DNA of 37,378 nt, from assembly GCA_012396115.1 (NCBI GenBank), contig JAAXOU010000015.1:1-37378 (forward strand), read 5' to 3'. The stretch is from Streptomyces somaliensis DSM 40738 (GTDB lineage Bacteria; Actinomycetota; Actinomycetes; Streptomycetales; Streptomycetaceae). This document shows, piece by piece, positions 27,402-35,797 of this stretch (positions within the stretch are counted from its first letter, which is position 1; each line of letters opens with the position of its first letter). The position numbers and the translations under genes are program-made. The notes beneath the pieces are model-generated. The model worked only from the letters and a program-made list of their open reading frames with translations, did no database searches and was not told where the DNA came from.

Positions 27402-27439
27402 CCCGGGCCGGACCCGGGGACGGCCGGGTCCGGTCCGGG
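27402..27439 (-). terminator. Hairpin after the EamA-DUF2000 pair
   Basis: A 16-bp stem with one G-T pair and a 6-base loop (GGACGG): left arm 27402-27417, right arm 27424-27439. It lies between the DUF2000 stop and the AraC start. Confidence 0.8.
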
Positions 27440-27543
27440 GCACCCGGATAGCTTCCCTCACGGCGGCGAACCGGGTGCGGTCGTCCGGCCGCTTCCGCCC
27501 CCCCCACGACGGCTCGGGCGGCGACGGCCGGGCGAGATCCCGC

Positions 27544-27972
27544 TCAGGAGTGCATGACAGCGCCCCGGACGACCTTGTCGACCTCGCGCCGGTCACCACG
27601 CACCGCGATCCCCGCCAGGATCAGCTGGTCGGCGGGCACGTCCGCGATGGTGGCGCGGTTGTCCTCGTCGTTGTTGGTGGCGAAGATCGCCTGCGGGTAG
27701 ACAGCCATGATCACGTCTCGGCGCAGTGCCCGCTGGTGGATGGTCTTCATCCGCTCGGCGTCCACGCTGAACACCAGAACCGGCTGGCGGAACATGGGCA
27801 AGTACGTGTTTCCGTCCTTGTCGGTGTACGGCTCCCCGACGACGTCGGGGACCGTCCCCGCAATGCCACTGGTGGTGAAGGCGGTGACGTTCAGCTTCTG
27901 CCAGTCCTGCAGGTCGTCCCGGAGGACAACTGCGATCTTCGTGTCCCAGTCGAACCTGGTGGGGGTGCTCAT
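27544..27972 (-). CDS. DUF2000 family protein
   Basis: A 142-residue protein of the DUF2000 family, which has a peptidyl-tRNA-hydrolase-2-like fold but no assigned reaction. The family opening KIAVVLRDDLQDWQKLNVTA is clear, as is the later VLVFSVDAERMKTIHQRAL. Length is usual. It follows the EamA gene by 63 bases and belongs to the same transcript. In other bacteria DUF2000 genes also sit beside AraC regulators and amino-acid-type exporters, so a role in handling or sensing an aminoacyl compound is reasonable but unproven. Confidence 0.85.
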   Translation of the reverse strand: MSTPTRFDWDTKIAVVLRDDLQDWQKLNVTAFTTSGIAGTVPDVVGEPYTDKDGNTYLPMFRQPVLVFSVDAERMKTIHQRALRRDVIMAVYPQAIFATNNDEDNRATIADVPADQLILAGIAVRGDRREVDKVVRGAVMHS

Positions 27973-28035
27973 AAAGCGATGGTGCCCTTCGGTGTTTCCG
28001 TGTCGTGATTCTGTTCCGCGGCCGCCCGGCGGTGC

Positions 28036-29007
28036 CTACACCGCCGTGTGCCGTTCAAGGGTGGAGCCGCCGGTCTCGGGAGATATCGCCCCCGAACGGG
28101 TTTCGCTCCCGTCTTCGACGACGGCGTTTCGGGGCTGCCGGGTCAGGATGAGCAGCCCCGCGAATATCGCCATGACTCCCACCACCTGCATCGCCGACGG
28201 CCGCTCGCCCAGTACTGCGAACGCCAGGACCACGGCAGCCAGCGGCTCCGCGAGATTGAGCGTGGCCACGGCGGTGGCCGGGACCTTCCTCAGCCCGCGG
28301 GCGTTGAGCCAGAAAGCAAGGGCGCTGGTGAACAATCCCAGGTAAAGCGCCATCAGTGCCCCCGAGGGCGTGACCAGCCAGGCGGGGCCGGAAACGAGGA
28401 GAACGGGAAGCAGCAGCGCCCCGGACAGGGCGACGGCGATCGTCGTCACCTCGGTGACCGGCGCTCCCGCGTCAAGCAGTTCGCGGCTGAGCACGGTGTA
28501 CAGAGACACGCTACTCCCTGCGGTCAGGCACAGTACGAATCCCAGGATGTCAGCTTTGGCCTCTCCCGCCACACCACTCGACGCGATCAGGCCGGCGATG
28601 GCCAATACGGTCGCCACGTACCAGCGGCCCGTCGGCTTCTCCTTGCGCAGCAGGTACGCGACCACACCGGTGGCTATGGGTACCGTGGCCACCGTGACGA
28701 TCGACCCTATCGCGACACCGACGCGGCTGATCCCGCTGAAGTAACACGCTTGGTAGACCGCGACCGAGGCCCCCAGCAACACGGTGGTACCCGGAAACCT
28801 CCGCGCCACGGTGAAACGATTCCGCTGGTAGACCGCCAGGCACACCAGGAAGAGTCCGCCCACCAGCACCCGGGCGGCTCCCACCGCCGACGGTGACGCC
28901 CCCGGCCCCAGGGCCTGGGCCACACCGCTCGTTCCGAACAGCGTGGACCCGGCCAGAACGGCCAGGACGGCTGTTGAATGCGGCGATACCCGCTGTTTCA
29001 TCGACAT
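28036..29007 (-). CDS. EamA/DMT-family exporter
   Basis: A 323-residue, 10-helix drug/metabolite transporter with two EamA repeats. The first runs from AVLAGSTLFGTSGVAQALGP, and the second begins around ADILGFVLCLTAGSSVSLYT and ends with LAAVVLAFAVLGERPSAMQV. It probably exports an amino acid, nucleoside-like or other small metabolite. GGAGG stands just before ATG 29007; a second ATG two codons later has better spacing and could be the real start. It is the first gene of a two-gene unit with DUF2000, with an AraC regulator further on. An AT-rich inverted repeat lies about 80 bases upstream. Confidence 0.9.
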   Translation of the reverse strand: MSMKQRVSPHSTAVLAVLAGSTLFGTSGVAQALGPGASPSAVGAARVLVGGLFLVCLAVYQRNRFTVARRFPGTTVLLGASVAVYQACYFSGISRVGVAIGSIVTVATVPIATGVVAYLLRKEKPTGRWYVATVLAIAGLIASSGVAGEAKADILGFVLCLTAGSSVSLYTVLSRELLDAGAPVTEVTTIAVALSGALLLPVLLVSGPAWLVTPSGALMALYLGLFTSALAFWLNARGLRKVPATAVATLNLAEPLAAVVLAFAVLGERPSAMQVVGVMAIFAGLLILTRQPRNAVVEDGSETRSGAISPETGGSTLERHTAV

Positions 29008-29084
29008 CGTGCCTCCACTCCGGCCACTGCGGCCGGCTCCCCGTGATTAGCCAGCACATGATGCTTCGATGCCAGCCAAATGGT

Positions 29085-29105
29085 CTTGTATGAAATTGAT
29101 ACAAG
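29085..29105 (-). promoter_or_regulatory. Inverted repeat upstream of the EamA gene
   Basis: CTTGTAT (29085-29091) and ATACAAG (29099-29105) are perfect arms around a 7-base centre (GAAATTG). The site is much richer in A and T than its surroundings and lies 78-98 bases before the EamA start. It has the look of a repressor operator (GntR- or TetR-like spacing). Confidence 0.6.
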
Positions 29106-29400
29106 TGGACGAATGAGATGGGAGTCGCACGCGGCCCCTGAAGGTGCCGCCACCTGCCGCAGCGAGGGCCGAGGCCGAGCCGGACCGGCTCGCTTTCGGA
29201 GGCCGTCCGCGAGGCGGCGGTCCCGGGCGATTCCGAGCCGGGCGGTCCGCCCCGAGTCGGCCACCGTCCGCTCGGCCCGGACCGTCCAGGGCGGTCCCGA
29301 ACCGCTGGCACCGGGCCGGCCGGTCCGCGGGCGGGCGCCCGCGGACGAGGCCGCGTCAGGGTGACCCGGTCTTCGGGCCCGTACCCATGGGGGCGCAGCA

Positions 29401-29520
29401 GTGACGACCGACGTGACGCCCGAGCTGGCCGAGGCGGTCCAGCGCGGCCACGACCGGCGCGACCGGGCGGACATGGCGCCGACGATCGCCTACTTCCGGG
29501 CACTGCCCGCCCGCCCGGCG
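29401..29520 (+). pseudogene. Possible N-terminal remnant of a TPR protein
   Basis: A GTG at 29401 opens a frame reading TTDVTPELAEAVQRGHDRRD, RADMAPTIAYFRALPARP. It resembles the start of small Streptomyces TPR proteins of the D-x-A-x-A-x-x-x-Y-F-x-x-L type. After about 40 codons the sequence loses coding character. The rest of the gap 29106-29605 is GC-rich and I see no other gene in it. Confidence 0.3.
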
Positions 29521-29605
29521 GCAAGACCGTCCGCGCGGTACTCACGTCCCGGACCGGCGGGCCTGACCGCCCACCGCCCCGGGGAGCACCGGGGCGGTGG
29601 GCGGC

Positions 29606-30181
29606 TCATCCCCGGCCGCCGGCCGGGCCCGGCGCCTCGCCGTCGTCCTCGCCGTCGTCCTCGCCGTCCTCGCCGTCCTCGTCGTCCTCGTCGAAGGGAT
29701 CGGCGAAGATCGACGGCAGTGTCTCCTCGACCGGGTCGCCGAGTTCGTCCTCGGTGAGGACGATCCGGCGGAGCATGTTCAGCGGGTACAGGTAGCTCTC
29801 CGGGTCGTCGGGGGCGCCGACGCAGGGGTGGTCGAGGGCGGAGGTCTCCCCGGCCGCGCCGAAGAACGGCTCGAGTTCCCCGCTGACGATGTCGGGGATG
29901 TACTTCCACACCATCTTCCGGTGCCGGCAGAACACCTCCCCCACGTACCAGATCGCACCCTGGAAGAAGGGCGTCATGCGCCGGTCGGTGATCTCCTCCA
30001 TGGTGTTCGCGGTTTCCCGGACCAGTTCGTCCAGGATCCCCAAGGAGGCCGGGGTGAAGTCCAGCGCGTCCGCGAAGGGGGTCTGCTCGGCCCACCTTTC
30101 GTGCGCCTCCCGGCGCTCGTCCAACCACCTGAGCAGGTCGGGGTGCCGGGTCGGGTCGTACGTCTCGTCAGGCTCGGTCAT
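29606..30181 (-). CDS. Conserved hypothetical protein with acidic tail
   Basis: A 191-residue cytoplasmic protein that I do not recognise. The first ~160 residues are mixed helical (DLLRWLDERREAHERWAEQT, FTPASLGILDELVRETANTM, RHRKMVWKYIPDIVSGEL). The last ~30 are an almost pure Asp/Glu/Gly stretch (EDDEDGEDGEDDGEDD) followed by a Pro/Gly end. Third-position GC supports coding. I chose ATG 30181 (MTEPDETYDP); an upstream alternative adds 20 poorly coding residues. It is divergent from the LAxTG surface protein with 205 bases between. It has no signal peptide or membrane helix. Confidence 0.7.
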   Translation of the reverse strand: MTEPDETYDPTRHPDLLRWLDERREAHERWAEQTPFADALDFTPASLGILDELVRETANTMEEITDRRMTPFFQGAIWYVGEVFCRHRKMVWKYIPDIVSGELEPFFGAAGETSALDHPCVGAPDDPESYLYPLNMLRRIVLTEDELGDPVEETLPSIFADPFDEDDEDGEDGEDDGEDDGEAPGPAGGRG

Positions 30182-30386
30182 GCCGCCGACGGTAGTGGAC
30201 ACCGTCCACACCGCCGTTCCGGTGCCGCCGAGTTGACACACCGTCGCTGGACAATTCCTCGCGTCCGGGGTGGCGGAATCCTCTAGTGTATTGGCCGACG
30301 GGCGGCGAAAGCTGACACGGGGGCCCTACCAGCCGCTCGCCCGCACCACCCGAGTCCCGTGGCCCCCCCACGACCAGGGACACCCC

Positions 30387-32795
30387 ATGAGAACACAGAC
30401 ACCCCTCCGTACCCGGCTCCGGCGACGCCTGGTTTCCCGCCTCGCGGTCGCTTCCGCGGCCGGGATGGTGCTCGTCGGCCTCCCCGCCACCGCGAGCGCG
30501 GCGCCCGGCGACTACGCCAAGATCACGTCCGGCGGACGGTGCGACGAGATGCACCTCCGCAAGAAGTTCCCCCGCACCCCGAGCAACTCCGGAACCCCCA
30601 CCGGGCAGCACCACTGGACCAAGGGCGGCCCGGACGAGGAGTACTACTTCAACCTCGAGTTCAAGGGCTTCGAAGACGTTCCCGCGCCCACCCGCACCGA
30701 CCTGAAAGACGTCGGCAACACCGACGCCGACATCAGGAGGTGGGACGCCGCCTACCGGGCGTCGAGGGACCCCGAGGACATGAAGCGCGCCGTCTGGGCC
30801 CGCTACGCCCGCTACATCCAGGGCAAGCCGTCCCCGAAGACGTTCGGGAAGTGGGTGCCGCAGAACCTGATCGGCGCCCAGCACTCCCGGGAGAAGGGCA
30901 GCGTCTTCGAACGGAAGACCGTCCAGGACTTCAACCTCGTCGGCCCGGACTGGCTGTGCGAGGTGACGGTCGAGATCTTCGACAAGGACGGCAACAAGAT
31001 CGCGTCCCGGCGTTACGACGCCTACAACCAGCGCACCGGCGACCTGGGCGAGTTCAAGGCCGACGGCAAGCGGAAGCCCGGCCAGTTCAAGAACGACAAG
31101 ATCATCCTTCGCCACCGGGACGCGAAGCACGACTTCACCAAGTCGAACTTCACCATGTTCGCCGGGGAGAAGCCCAACGGGGCCACCACCAAGGAGTACA
31201 AGGCGGAGAACGCCAAGCTCCGCGCCGAACGGGGGGCGGGCAACAACCCGATCCGGATCGCGGAGCGGCGGGCGACGGCGAAGGGGCTGTGGCCGCAGAC
31301 GAAGTACACCAAGTCCTACCCGGTGTTCAATCCGCGGCCGAACACCGGCACCCAGGGCCCGATCAACTCCCTCGCTTACGAGTCCGGGAAGAACCCGGCG
31401 CAGGCGCGGCAGATCCAGGACCAGCACAACCGGATGAACACCCGCGGCGTCCTCGGCCGCGGCCCCGGCGGCGTCGACTTCTCCACCCTGGAGCTCCAGT
31501 ACGTCGGCAGCCCCGTGAAGGGCAGGGGGCTGGACTACAGCATGAAGGCCGACTTCGTGCCCGACGAGGACAACGATCCCGGCTGGGGCGGGCAGGCCAA
31601 GCTCGAACTGGCCTCGGACGCCCTGTTCACCTGGCTGGCCCTCACCCCCGACAGGCAGTGGGTGAACCTGAACCCCGACCAGCCGGACAAGATCATGGAC
31701 GAGGCGTTCGGGAGGACCGACGCCGGTCGCGTCCTCCTCGAAGCCGACATGGAGATGAAGCGGGACTTCTCCCGCGCCATGGACCCCAAGAAGTCCCCCG
31801 GCAAGGAGTTCATGGACGCCGCCCCCAAGGTCGACGGGGTGCCGTGCTGGGGATCCGGCCGCAACTGGATCGTTCCCGGCCGGGCGAAGGTCCGCGAGCA
31901 GGACGGCGGCATCTACATCCTCGACGCCCCGCTCAAGGTCAACCACGCGGCGATGGACTTCGACACCCCCGTGCACGGCGGTGAGGACTGCTCGAAGAGG
32001 CTCACCGAGGCGGAGAAGGAGCGCAGCCACCAGCTGATCACCCGCCACCTCGTGCCGCACGTCGAGAAGCAGATCAACACCGAGAAGAAGTACGCCGACC
32101 TGCGCCGCGTCTACAAGTCCCGGGTGGCCGCCGAGTGGATCCGGCAGCAGGACGCCGCGAAGGCCACCGACTTCCGCCCCATCATCGACAGCAACGACCT
32201 CAAGCGGTGGCCGCTGCGGGGCGAGAACGCCGACTGGGACAAGCGCACCGTGTGGAAGGAGATGGTGGAGTCCTTCACCAAGGGCGACTTCACCTACGAA
32301 TGGCCCCTCGCTGACGGACGCGTCTACACCTTCTTCGTGGGCGGCGTCGACTTCTCCAAGGCCCCCAAGCGCAACATCACCTCCGCGGAGTTCCAGCTCC
32401 GGCACCAGCACCTCCCCCGGACCACGAAGGACAGCGTGCGGGCGCAGACCTCCGCGCGGGACGCCGACGTGACCTTCCTCGGCGGGAGCGGAGCCGCGAA
32501 GACCGACGGTGGCGAGCCCGACCCCGCCCCGACCCCCACGCCGACCCCCACGGGCACGGGGAAGCCGGCACCGACCGGCGCCCCGTCGACTCCGGCGCCG
32601 GACCCCACCACCCCGGGCCCCGGCGACACCGGCCGGCCCGTCCCGCCCCCGGCGGAGGGCCCTGACGGCGACCTCGCCGACACCGGGTCGGACACCCCGG
32701 TCGGCCTGATCAGCACCATCGCCATCGCCACCGTGGCGGCGGGCGGAGCGCTGACGTGGTGGATGCGCCGTCGCAGGTCGGACACCGACGGCTAG
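30387..32795 (+). CDS. Large LAxTG-anchored surface protein of unknown function
   Basis: An 802-residue exported protein. The N-terminus (RTRLRRRLVSRLAVASAAGM ... ATASAAPGD) is a Sec signal with an ASA-A cleavage site. The C-terminus is a sortase signal: LADTG at 763-767, a hydrophobic helix and a basic end (MRRRR). LAxTG is the form used by Streptomyces class E sortases, so it should be linked to peptidoglycan. A Pro/Thr linker (PTPTPTPTGTGKPAP) spans the wall. The ~650-residue ectodomain matches no domain I know. It has few cysteines, many Lys/Asp and a motif WVNLNPDQPDKIMDEAFGRT, later GRVLLEADMEMKRDF. ATG 30387 follows AGGGA by 7 bases. Monocistronic. Confidence 0.88.
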   Translation: MRTQTPLRTRLRRRLVSRLAVASAAGMVLVGLPATASAAPGDYAKITSGGRCDEMHLRKKFPRTPSNSGTPTGQHHWTKGGPDEEYYFNLEFKGFEDVPAPTRTDLKDVGNTDADIRRWDAAYRASRDPEDMKRAVWARYARYIQGKPSPKTFGKWVPQNLIGAQHSREKGSVFERKTVQDFNLVGPDWLCEVTVEIFDKDGNKIASRRYDAYNQRTGDLGEFKADGKRKPGQFKNDKIILRHRDAKHDFTKSNFTMFAGEKPNGATTKEYKAENAKLRAERGAGNNPIRIAERRATAKGLWPQTKYTKSYPVFNPRPNTGTQGPINSLAYESGKNPAQARQIQDQHNRMNTRGVLGRGPGGVDFSTLELQYVGSPVKGRGLDYSMKADFVPDEDNDPGWGGQAKLELASDALFTWLALTPDRQWVNLNPDQPDKIMDEAFGRTDAGRVLLEADMEMKRDFSRAMDPKKSPGKEFMDAAPKVDGVPCWGSGRNWIVPGRAKVREQDGGIYILDAPLKVNHAAMDFDTPVHGGEDCSKRLTEAEKERSHQLITRHLVPHVEKQINTEKKYADLRRVYKSRVAAEWIRQQDAAKATDFRPIIDSNDLKRWPLRGENADWDKRTVWKEMVESFTKGDFTYEWPLADGRVYTFFVGGVDFSKAPKRNITSAEFQLRHQHLPRTTKDSVRAQTSARDADVTFLGGSGAAKTDGGEPDPAPTPTPTPTGTGKPAPTGAPSTPAPDPTTPGPGDTGRPVPPPAEGPDGDLADTGSDTPVGLISTIAIATVAAGGALTWWMRRRRSDTDG

Positions 32796-32820
32796 ACCCA
32801 CCTCACGGCCACAGCCGTGC

Positions 32821-32864
32821 GAGAGGCCCCTTCCCCGCTGCCCGCGCCGGGGAGGGGGCCTCTC
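32821..32864 (+). terminator. Terminator of the LAxTG protein gene
   Basis: A 17-bp stem with one T-G pair (left 32821-32837, right 32848-32864) around a 10-base loop, 25 bases after the stop. The rest of 32865-33040 shows no gene. Confidence 0.88.
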
Positions 32865-33040
32865 TCATGCTCGGGGCCGCCGGGCCGGTCCCCCGGTTCC
32901 GGCCCGGCGGCCCGGTGCGCCGCCTCCGCGCGCCCCGTGCTGTGCGGGTGCTCCGGGCGGCGTCCCGCGCCCCTGCCCCCTACGCCGTGCCGGGCGCCGT
33001 CACGGACGGGCCGGACACGGCGGGCGGGTCACGGGGCGGG

Positions 33041-34399
33041 TCAGAGGGCGCCCCGGGCCCAGGGGCCGGTGATCGCGAACGTGATGCCGGGGGTCTGGAT
33101 GTTCACGAACAGCCAGTTGCCGTTCTTGGGCTCGAAGACCGAGCCGGCCCACTCGGAGCCCCGGTGGTCGGCCGCCGCGACCGCCTTGCCCGCGGTCCCG
33201 GCCCTCAGGTCCACGTTGTTGGCGGCGAAGCGGAAGATCTCGCCGCCCGCGGTGAGGCCGTGGACGTACTCGGTGCCGCCGCCGTCCTCGCACAGCACCA
33301 GGCCGCCGCGGGGGCTGACGCACATGTTGTCCGGGGCGTTGAGGACCTCGGCTCCGGGAGAGGCGAAGAGCACCCGGAACTCGTCGGTCGCCGGGTCGAG
33401 TTCGAAGACCTGGCCCTGGCGGGCGGGGCCGCCGTCGGTGGTGATCACGTAGATGCGGTCGTTTCCGTACCAGGCGCCTTCGAGGCGGCTGAACACCGCC
33501 GCGCCGTTGGCCTGCGCCTGGAAGCGCACCGTGTCCTCCGCCGGGTCGACGTCCTCCACGGGCACCCAGGAGACGGTGCCGTACGCCTTCTCCCCGTCGC
33601 CGCGGGTGTCGTACCGGCCGGTGCCGATGCGCAGGGCTTCGAGGCGCCCGCCCCTGGACAGGTCGCCGGGCACCGCCGGGACGAACCGGTAGAGCGAGGC
33701 GTCGCCGCGGTCCTCGGTCTCGTAGACGTAGCCGGTCACCGGATCGACGGCGACGGCCTCGTGGTTGAAGCGGCCCATGGCCCTGTAGGGCTCGGGGTTG
33801 CCCTTGCCCTCCGAGGCCACCTCGAAGACGTAGCCGTGCCGCTTGCCCGCATTGGTGGAGAAGGTCTCCTCGCAGGTGAGCCAGGTGTTCCACGGGGTGG
33901 GGCCGCCGGCGCAGTTGCGGAGGGTGCCGCCGAGGCTGCCGTAGGACTCCAGCCACCGCCCGGCGTCCGGGTCGAAGACCAGGGTGGTGGTGCCGCCGCC
34001 GGCCGCGGGGTCGTAGGCGGGGGCGGTGAAGGCGGTCCCGGCGCCGCGCTCGTGGTTGCGGACGAGGTGGACCCGGTCCCCGTACCGGAAGGCCGCCATG
34101 CCGTCGTGCGCGCCCGGGGTGGGGACCCCGTCGTCCATGGGGTCGTTGGTCCAGCCGTAGGAGATGTACTCGAACCCGCGCGGGAGCTGCAGCAGTTCCA
34201 GACCGGTCGCCTGGTCGCGGACCGGGCGCAGCGGGCCGTACCCGGCGTCGAACTCCAGTTTGGCGGGCGCGGCCGCCGCCGTCCGCGCCGCGAGCGCCTG
34301 GAAGGGGACGGAAGCGGCCGCGGCCACGGCGGCGCCGCGCAGGAGGGCGCGTCGGTCGAAACCGGAACCGGTCGGCCGCGCGGCGGACTCGTTCGTCAT
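33041..34399 (-). CDS. PhoX-family (DUF839) alkaline phosphatase-like protein
   Basis: A 452-residue exported protein of the PhoX/DUF839 family, in which a six-bladed propeller holds an iron-calcium centre and hydrolyses phosphate esters outside the cell. The Tat signal is DRRALLRGAAVAAAASVPF, with cleavage near ARTAAAAPA. Family stretches are HDGMAAFRYGDRVHLVRNHE, WNTWLTCEET, GRFNHEAVAVDPVTGYVYET then EDRGDASLYRFVP, and APDNMCVSPRGGLVLCEDGG. The metal-binding Glu, Asn and Asp residues in these stretches look intact. The ATG at 34399 has AGAGGA upstream. A PHO-box-like pair of repeats covers the promoter, in keeping with induction by phosphate shortage. It is shorter than the longest PhoX enzymes, so some members of this branch may not be phosphatases. 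Confidence 0.88.
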   Translation of the reverse strand: MTNESAARPTGSGFDRRALLRGAAVAAAASVPFQALAARTAAAAPAKLEFDAGYGPLRPVRDQATGLELLQLPRGFEYISYGWTNDPMDDGVPTPGAHDGMAAFRYGDRVHLVRNHERGAGTAFTAPAYDPAAGGGTTTLVFDPDAGRWLESYGSLGGTLRNCAGGPTPWNTWLTCEETFSTNAGKRHGYVFEVASEGKGNPEPYRAMGRFNHEAVAVDPVTGYVYETEDRGDASLYRFVPAVPGDLSRGGRLEALRIGTGRYDTRGDGEKAYGTVSWVPVEDVDPAEDTVRFQAQANGAAVFSRLEGAWYGNDRIYVITTDGGPARQGQVFELDPATDEFRVLFASPGAEVLNAPDNMCVSPRGGLVLCEDGGGTEYVHGLTAGGEIFRFAANNVDLRAGTAGKAVAAADHRGSEWAGSVFEPKNGNWLFVNIQTPGITFAITGPWARGAL

Positions 34400-34441
34400 C
34401 GGGGTCCTCTCGATACCTCTGGCCGGGGGGCGGCGCGGGCA

Positions 34442-34497
34442 ACCCTAGGAGCGGCCGTTCGATTCCTTCCCCAACGGGGCGTTAGCGGGGGGTGAAC
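34442..34497 (-). promoter_or_regulatory. PHO box and promoter of the PhoX-like gene
   Basis: On the minus strand two 11-base units lie head to tail: GTTCACCCCCC (34497-34487) and GCTAACGCCCC (34486-34476). They fit the Streptomyces PhoP direct-repeat pattern (GTTCACC plus four). Six bases further is a poor -35 (GGAAGG, 34470-34465), then 17 bases and a good -10, TAGGGT (34447-34442). A weak -35 beside the activator site is what an activated promoter would show. The leader to the ATG is about 36 bases. Confidence 0.65.
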
Positions 34498-34570
34498 TTC
34501 TTTCAACCGTGGTGTGGTGCCGTTCGGGCCGTCGGGGGGACGGTGACGCGAAGGCGCCGCGGGCGCAGGC

Positions 34571-34653
34571 CGCCGGGCGGACGGGCGGGCCGTCGCCGGT
34601 CAGCCCCCGCCGAGCAGTCCCTCGGAGCCCCCGCCGGGCGGACGGGCGGGCCG
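34571..34653. repeat. 22-bp direct repeat
   Basis: The same 22 bases, beginning CGCCGGGCGGACGGGCGG, occur at 34571-34592 and 34632-34653, 61 bases apart. They lie in the gene-poor gap 34498-35030 and may be a duplicated piece of decaying coding DNA. Confidence 0.75.
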
Positions 34654-34689
34654 CCGGGGCCCGCTCACGCCCTCGCCCCTCCGGTGACA

Positions 34690-34960
34690 GGGCGCCCGTG
34701 GTGAGGTCGTCGCGGGCGGCCTCGGCGAGCCGCCGGCTCAGCTCGTCGACCTTGCGCGCCCCCTCCTCGAACTCGGACAGCGCGCGGAAGGCGGAGCCGT
34801 ACCGGCGCTGGTCGCCGATGCCCGTGCGGGGGATGCGCGGATCCCTGCCGTCGAGGCGGAAGGTCCCGCCGGGGCTCGTGGACCGGCGGGCGTTGACGGA
34901 GCCGCACAGGAACCCCCGCAGGTGCTTCAAGCCGTCACCGGAGGCGACCGCCGGGCTCAC
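34690..34960 (-). pseudogene. Unidentified gene fragment
   Basis: On the minus strand this stretch has strong coding third-position bias and reads, in order, TFRLDGRDPRIPRTGIGDQR, RYGSAFRALSEFEEGARKVD, ELSRRLAEAARDDLTTGALS. No start codon with a ribosome site precedes it. Upstream the frame enters the TetR gene, and downstream it enters low-complexity sequence. It looks like the remains of a gene with a helical end. I do not recognise the family. Confidence 0.4.
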
Positions 34961-35030
34961 CAGCCCGCTCGCCCCCGGTGACAGCCGACGCCGAACGCAG
35001 GCGGCCTGGTTCGCCTGTCGCTTCTCGGCC

Positions 35031-35666
35031 TCATTCGGTCCGGCCTTCAGGGAAGCGAGGCGGCAGGACCGGTTGCTCCCAGAGGCCGGCCAGGTGTTCG
35101 TGGAGGACGTCGTGTGCCTCTTGCGGGGTGAGGTGGCCGATGAGGACGTGCGTGGTGAGGCCGTCCGCAAGGGCCAGGAGGGTGCGGGCCTCGCGTTGCG
35201 GATCGAGGGGTACGGCGCGGTCGGTGCCCTCGCCCGCTTGCGAGATGAGGCGGGTGAACGCCTCCTGCAGGGCTGCGTAGTTCGCCTTCAGCGTTCCGGC
35301 GAGCGCCTTGCTGACAGCCGCCTGCGCGACGAAGGCGAGCCAGACCCGTGCCTCGGCGCGGTGCTCTTCCCCGAGCAGGGAGATCTCGTTGGCCGCATGG
35401 CCCAGGGCGGTGCCGGCCGACTGGGCCGGGCTCCTGACGAGGCGGGCCTGCACGCGCTCGCCGATCCGCTCGCCGACGTGCCCGAGAGCGAACACGAGCA
35501 TCTCCTCCTTGGTGCGGAAGCACCTCTGAACGGCGCCCATGGACACCTGCGCGCGAGCGGCGACATCGCGAAGGGTCACCCCCTCGAGGCCGCGTTCGTC
35601 GGCGAGGTGGCAGACGGCCTCGGCGATGAGGCGGCGTCGGCCCACGTGATCCACCTGCCTCGGCAT
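35031..35666 (-). CDS. TetR-family transcriptional regulator
   Basis: A 211-residue regulator. The N-terminal HTH is typical (RRRLIAEAVCHLADERGLEG, VTLRDVAARAQVSMGAVQRC, FRTKEEMLVFAL). The C-terminal ligand domain starts near residue 75 and ends with LTPQEAHDVLHEHLAGLW. The ATG at 35666 begins MPRQVDHVGRRR; a longer frame upstream crosses the promoter region and is rejected. It is divergent from the amidase gene across 131 bases that hold a 16-bp palindrome, so it most likely represses the amidase and itself until an amide or similar ligand binds. Confidence 0.92.
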   Translation of the reverse strand: MPRQVDHVGRRRLIAEAVCHLADERGLEGVTLRDVAARAQVSMGAVQRCFRTKEEMLVFALGHVGERIGERVQARLVRSPAQSAGTALGHAANEISLLGEEHRAEARVWLAFVAQAAVSKALAGTLKANYAALQEAFTRLISQAGEGTDRAVPLDPQREARTLLALADGLTTHVLIGHLTPQEAHDVLHEHLAGLWEQPVLPPRFPEGRTE

Positions 35667-35756
35667 GCCCGTTCGCCTCCCTGCTCCACGGCGCTCCGCT
35701 CCGCGCCGCACTTTGTGCGATGCACTCGTATCGGTACCAGGGTACGGTTGCGGTTC

Positions 35757-35772
35757 CGATGCAGCTGCATCG
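35757..35772 (+). promoter_or_regulatory. 16-bp palindrome between TetR and amidase genes
   Basis: CGATGCAGCTGCATCG is a perfect palindrome 26 bases before the amidase ATG. A wider inverted pair, CGTATCG (35727-35733) and CGATACG (35771-35777), brackets it. Length and position suit a TetR-type operator on the divergent promoters. Confidence 0.65.
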
Positions 35773-35797
35773 ATACGTAGGGGAGGAAGGAGAGGCC

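Noticed and set aside
30168-32801. An 877-codon minus-strand frame opposite the surface protein
   Set aside because: It has antisense composition (Gly/Val/Leu/Arg-rich, no motifs). The plus strand has a signal peptide, a sortase signal and a terminator.
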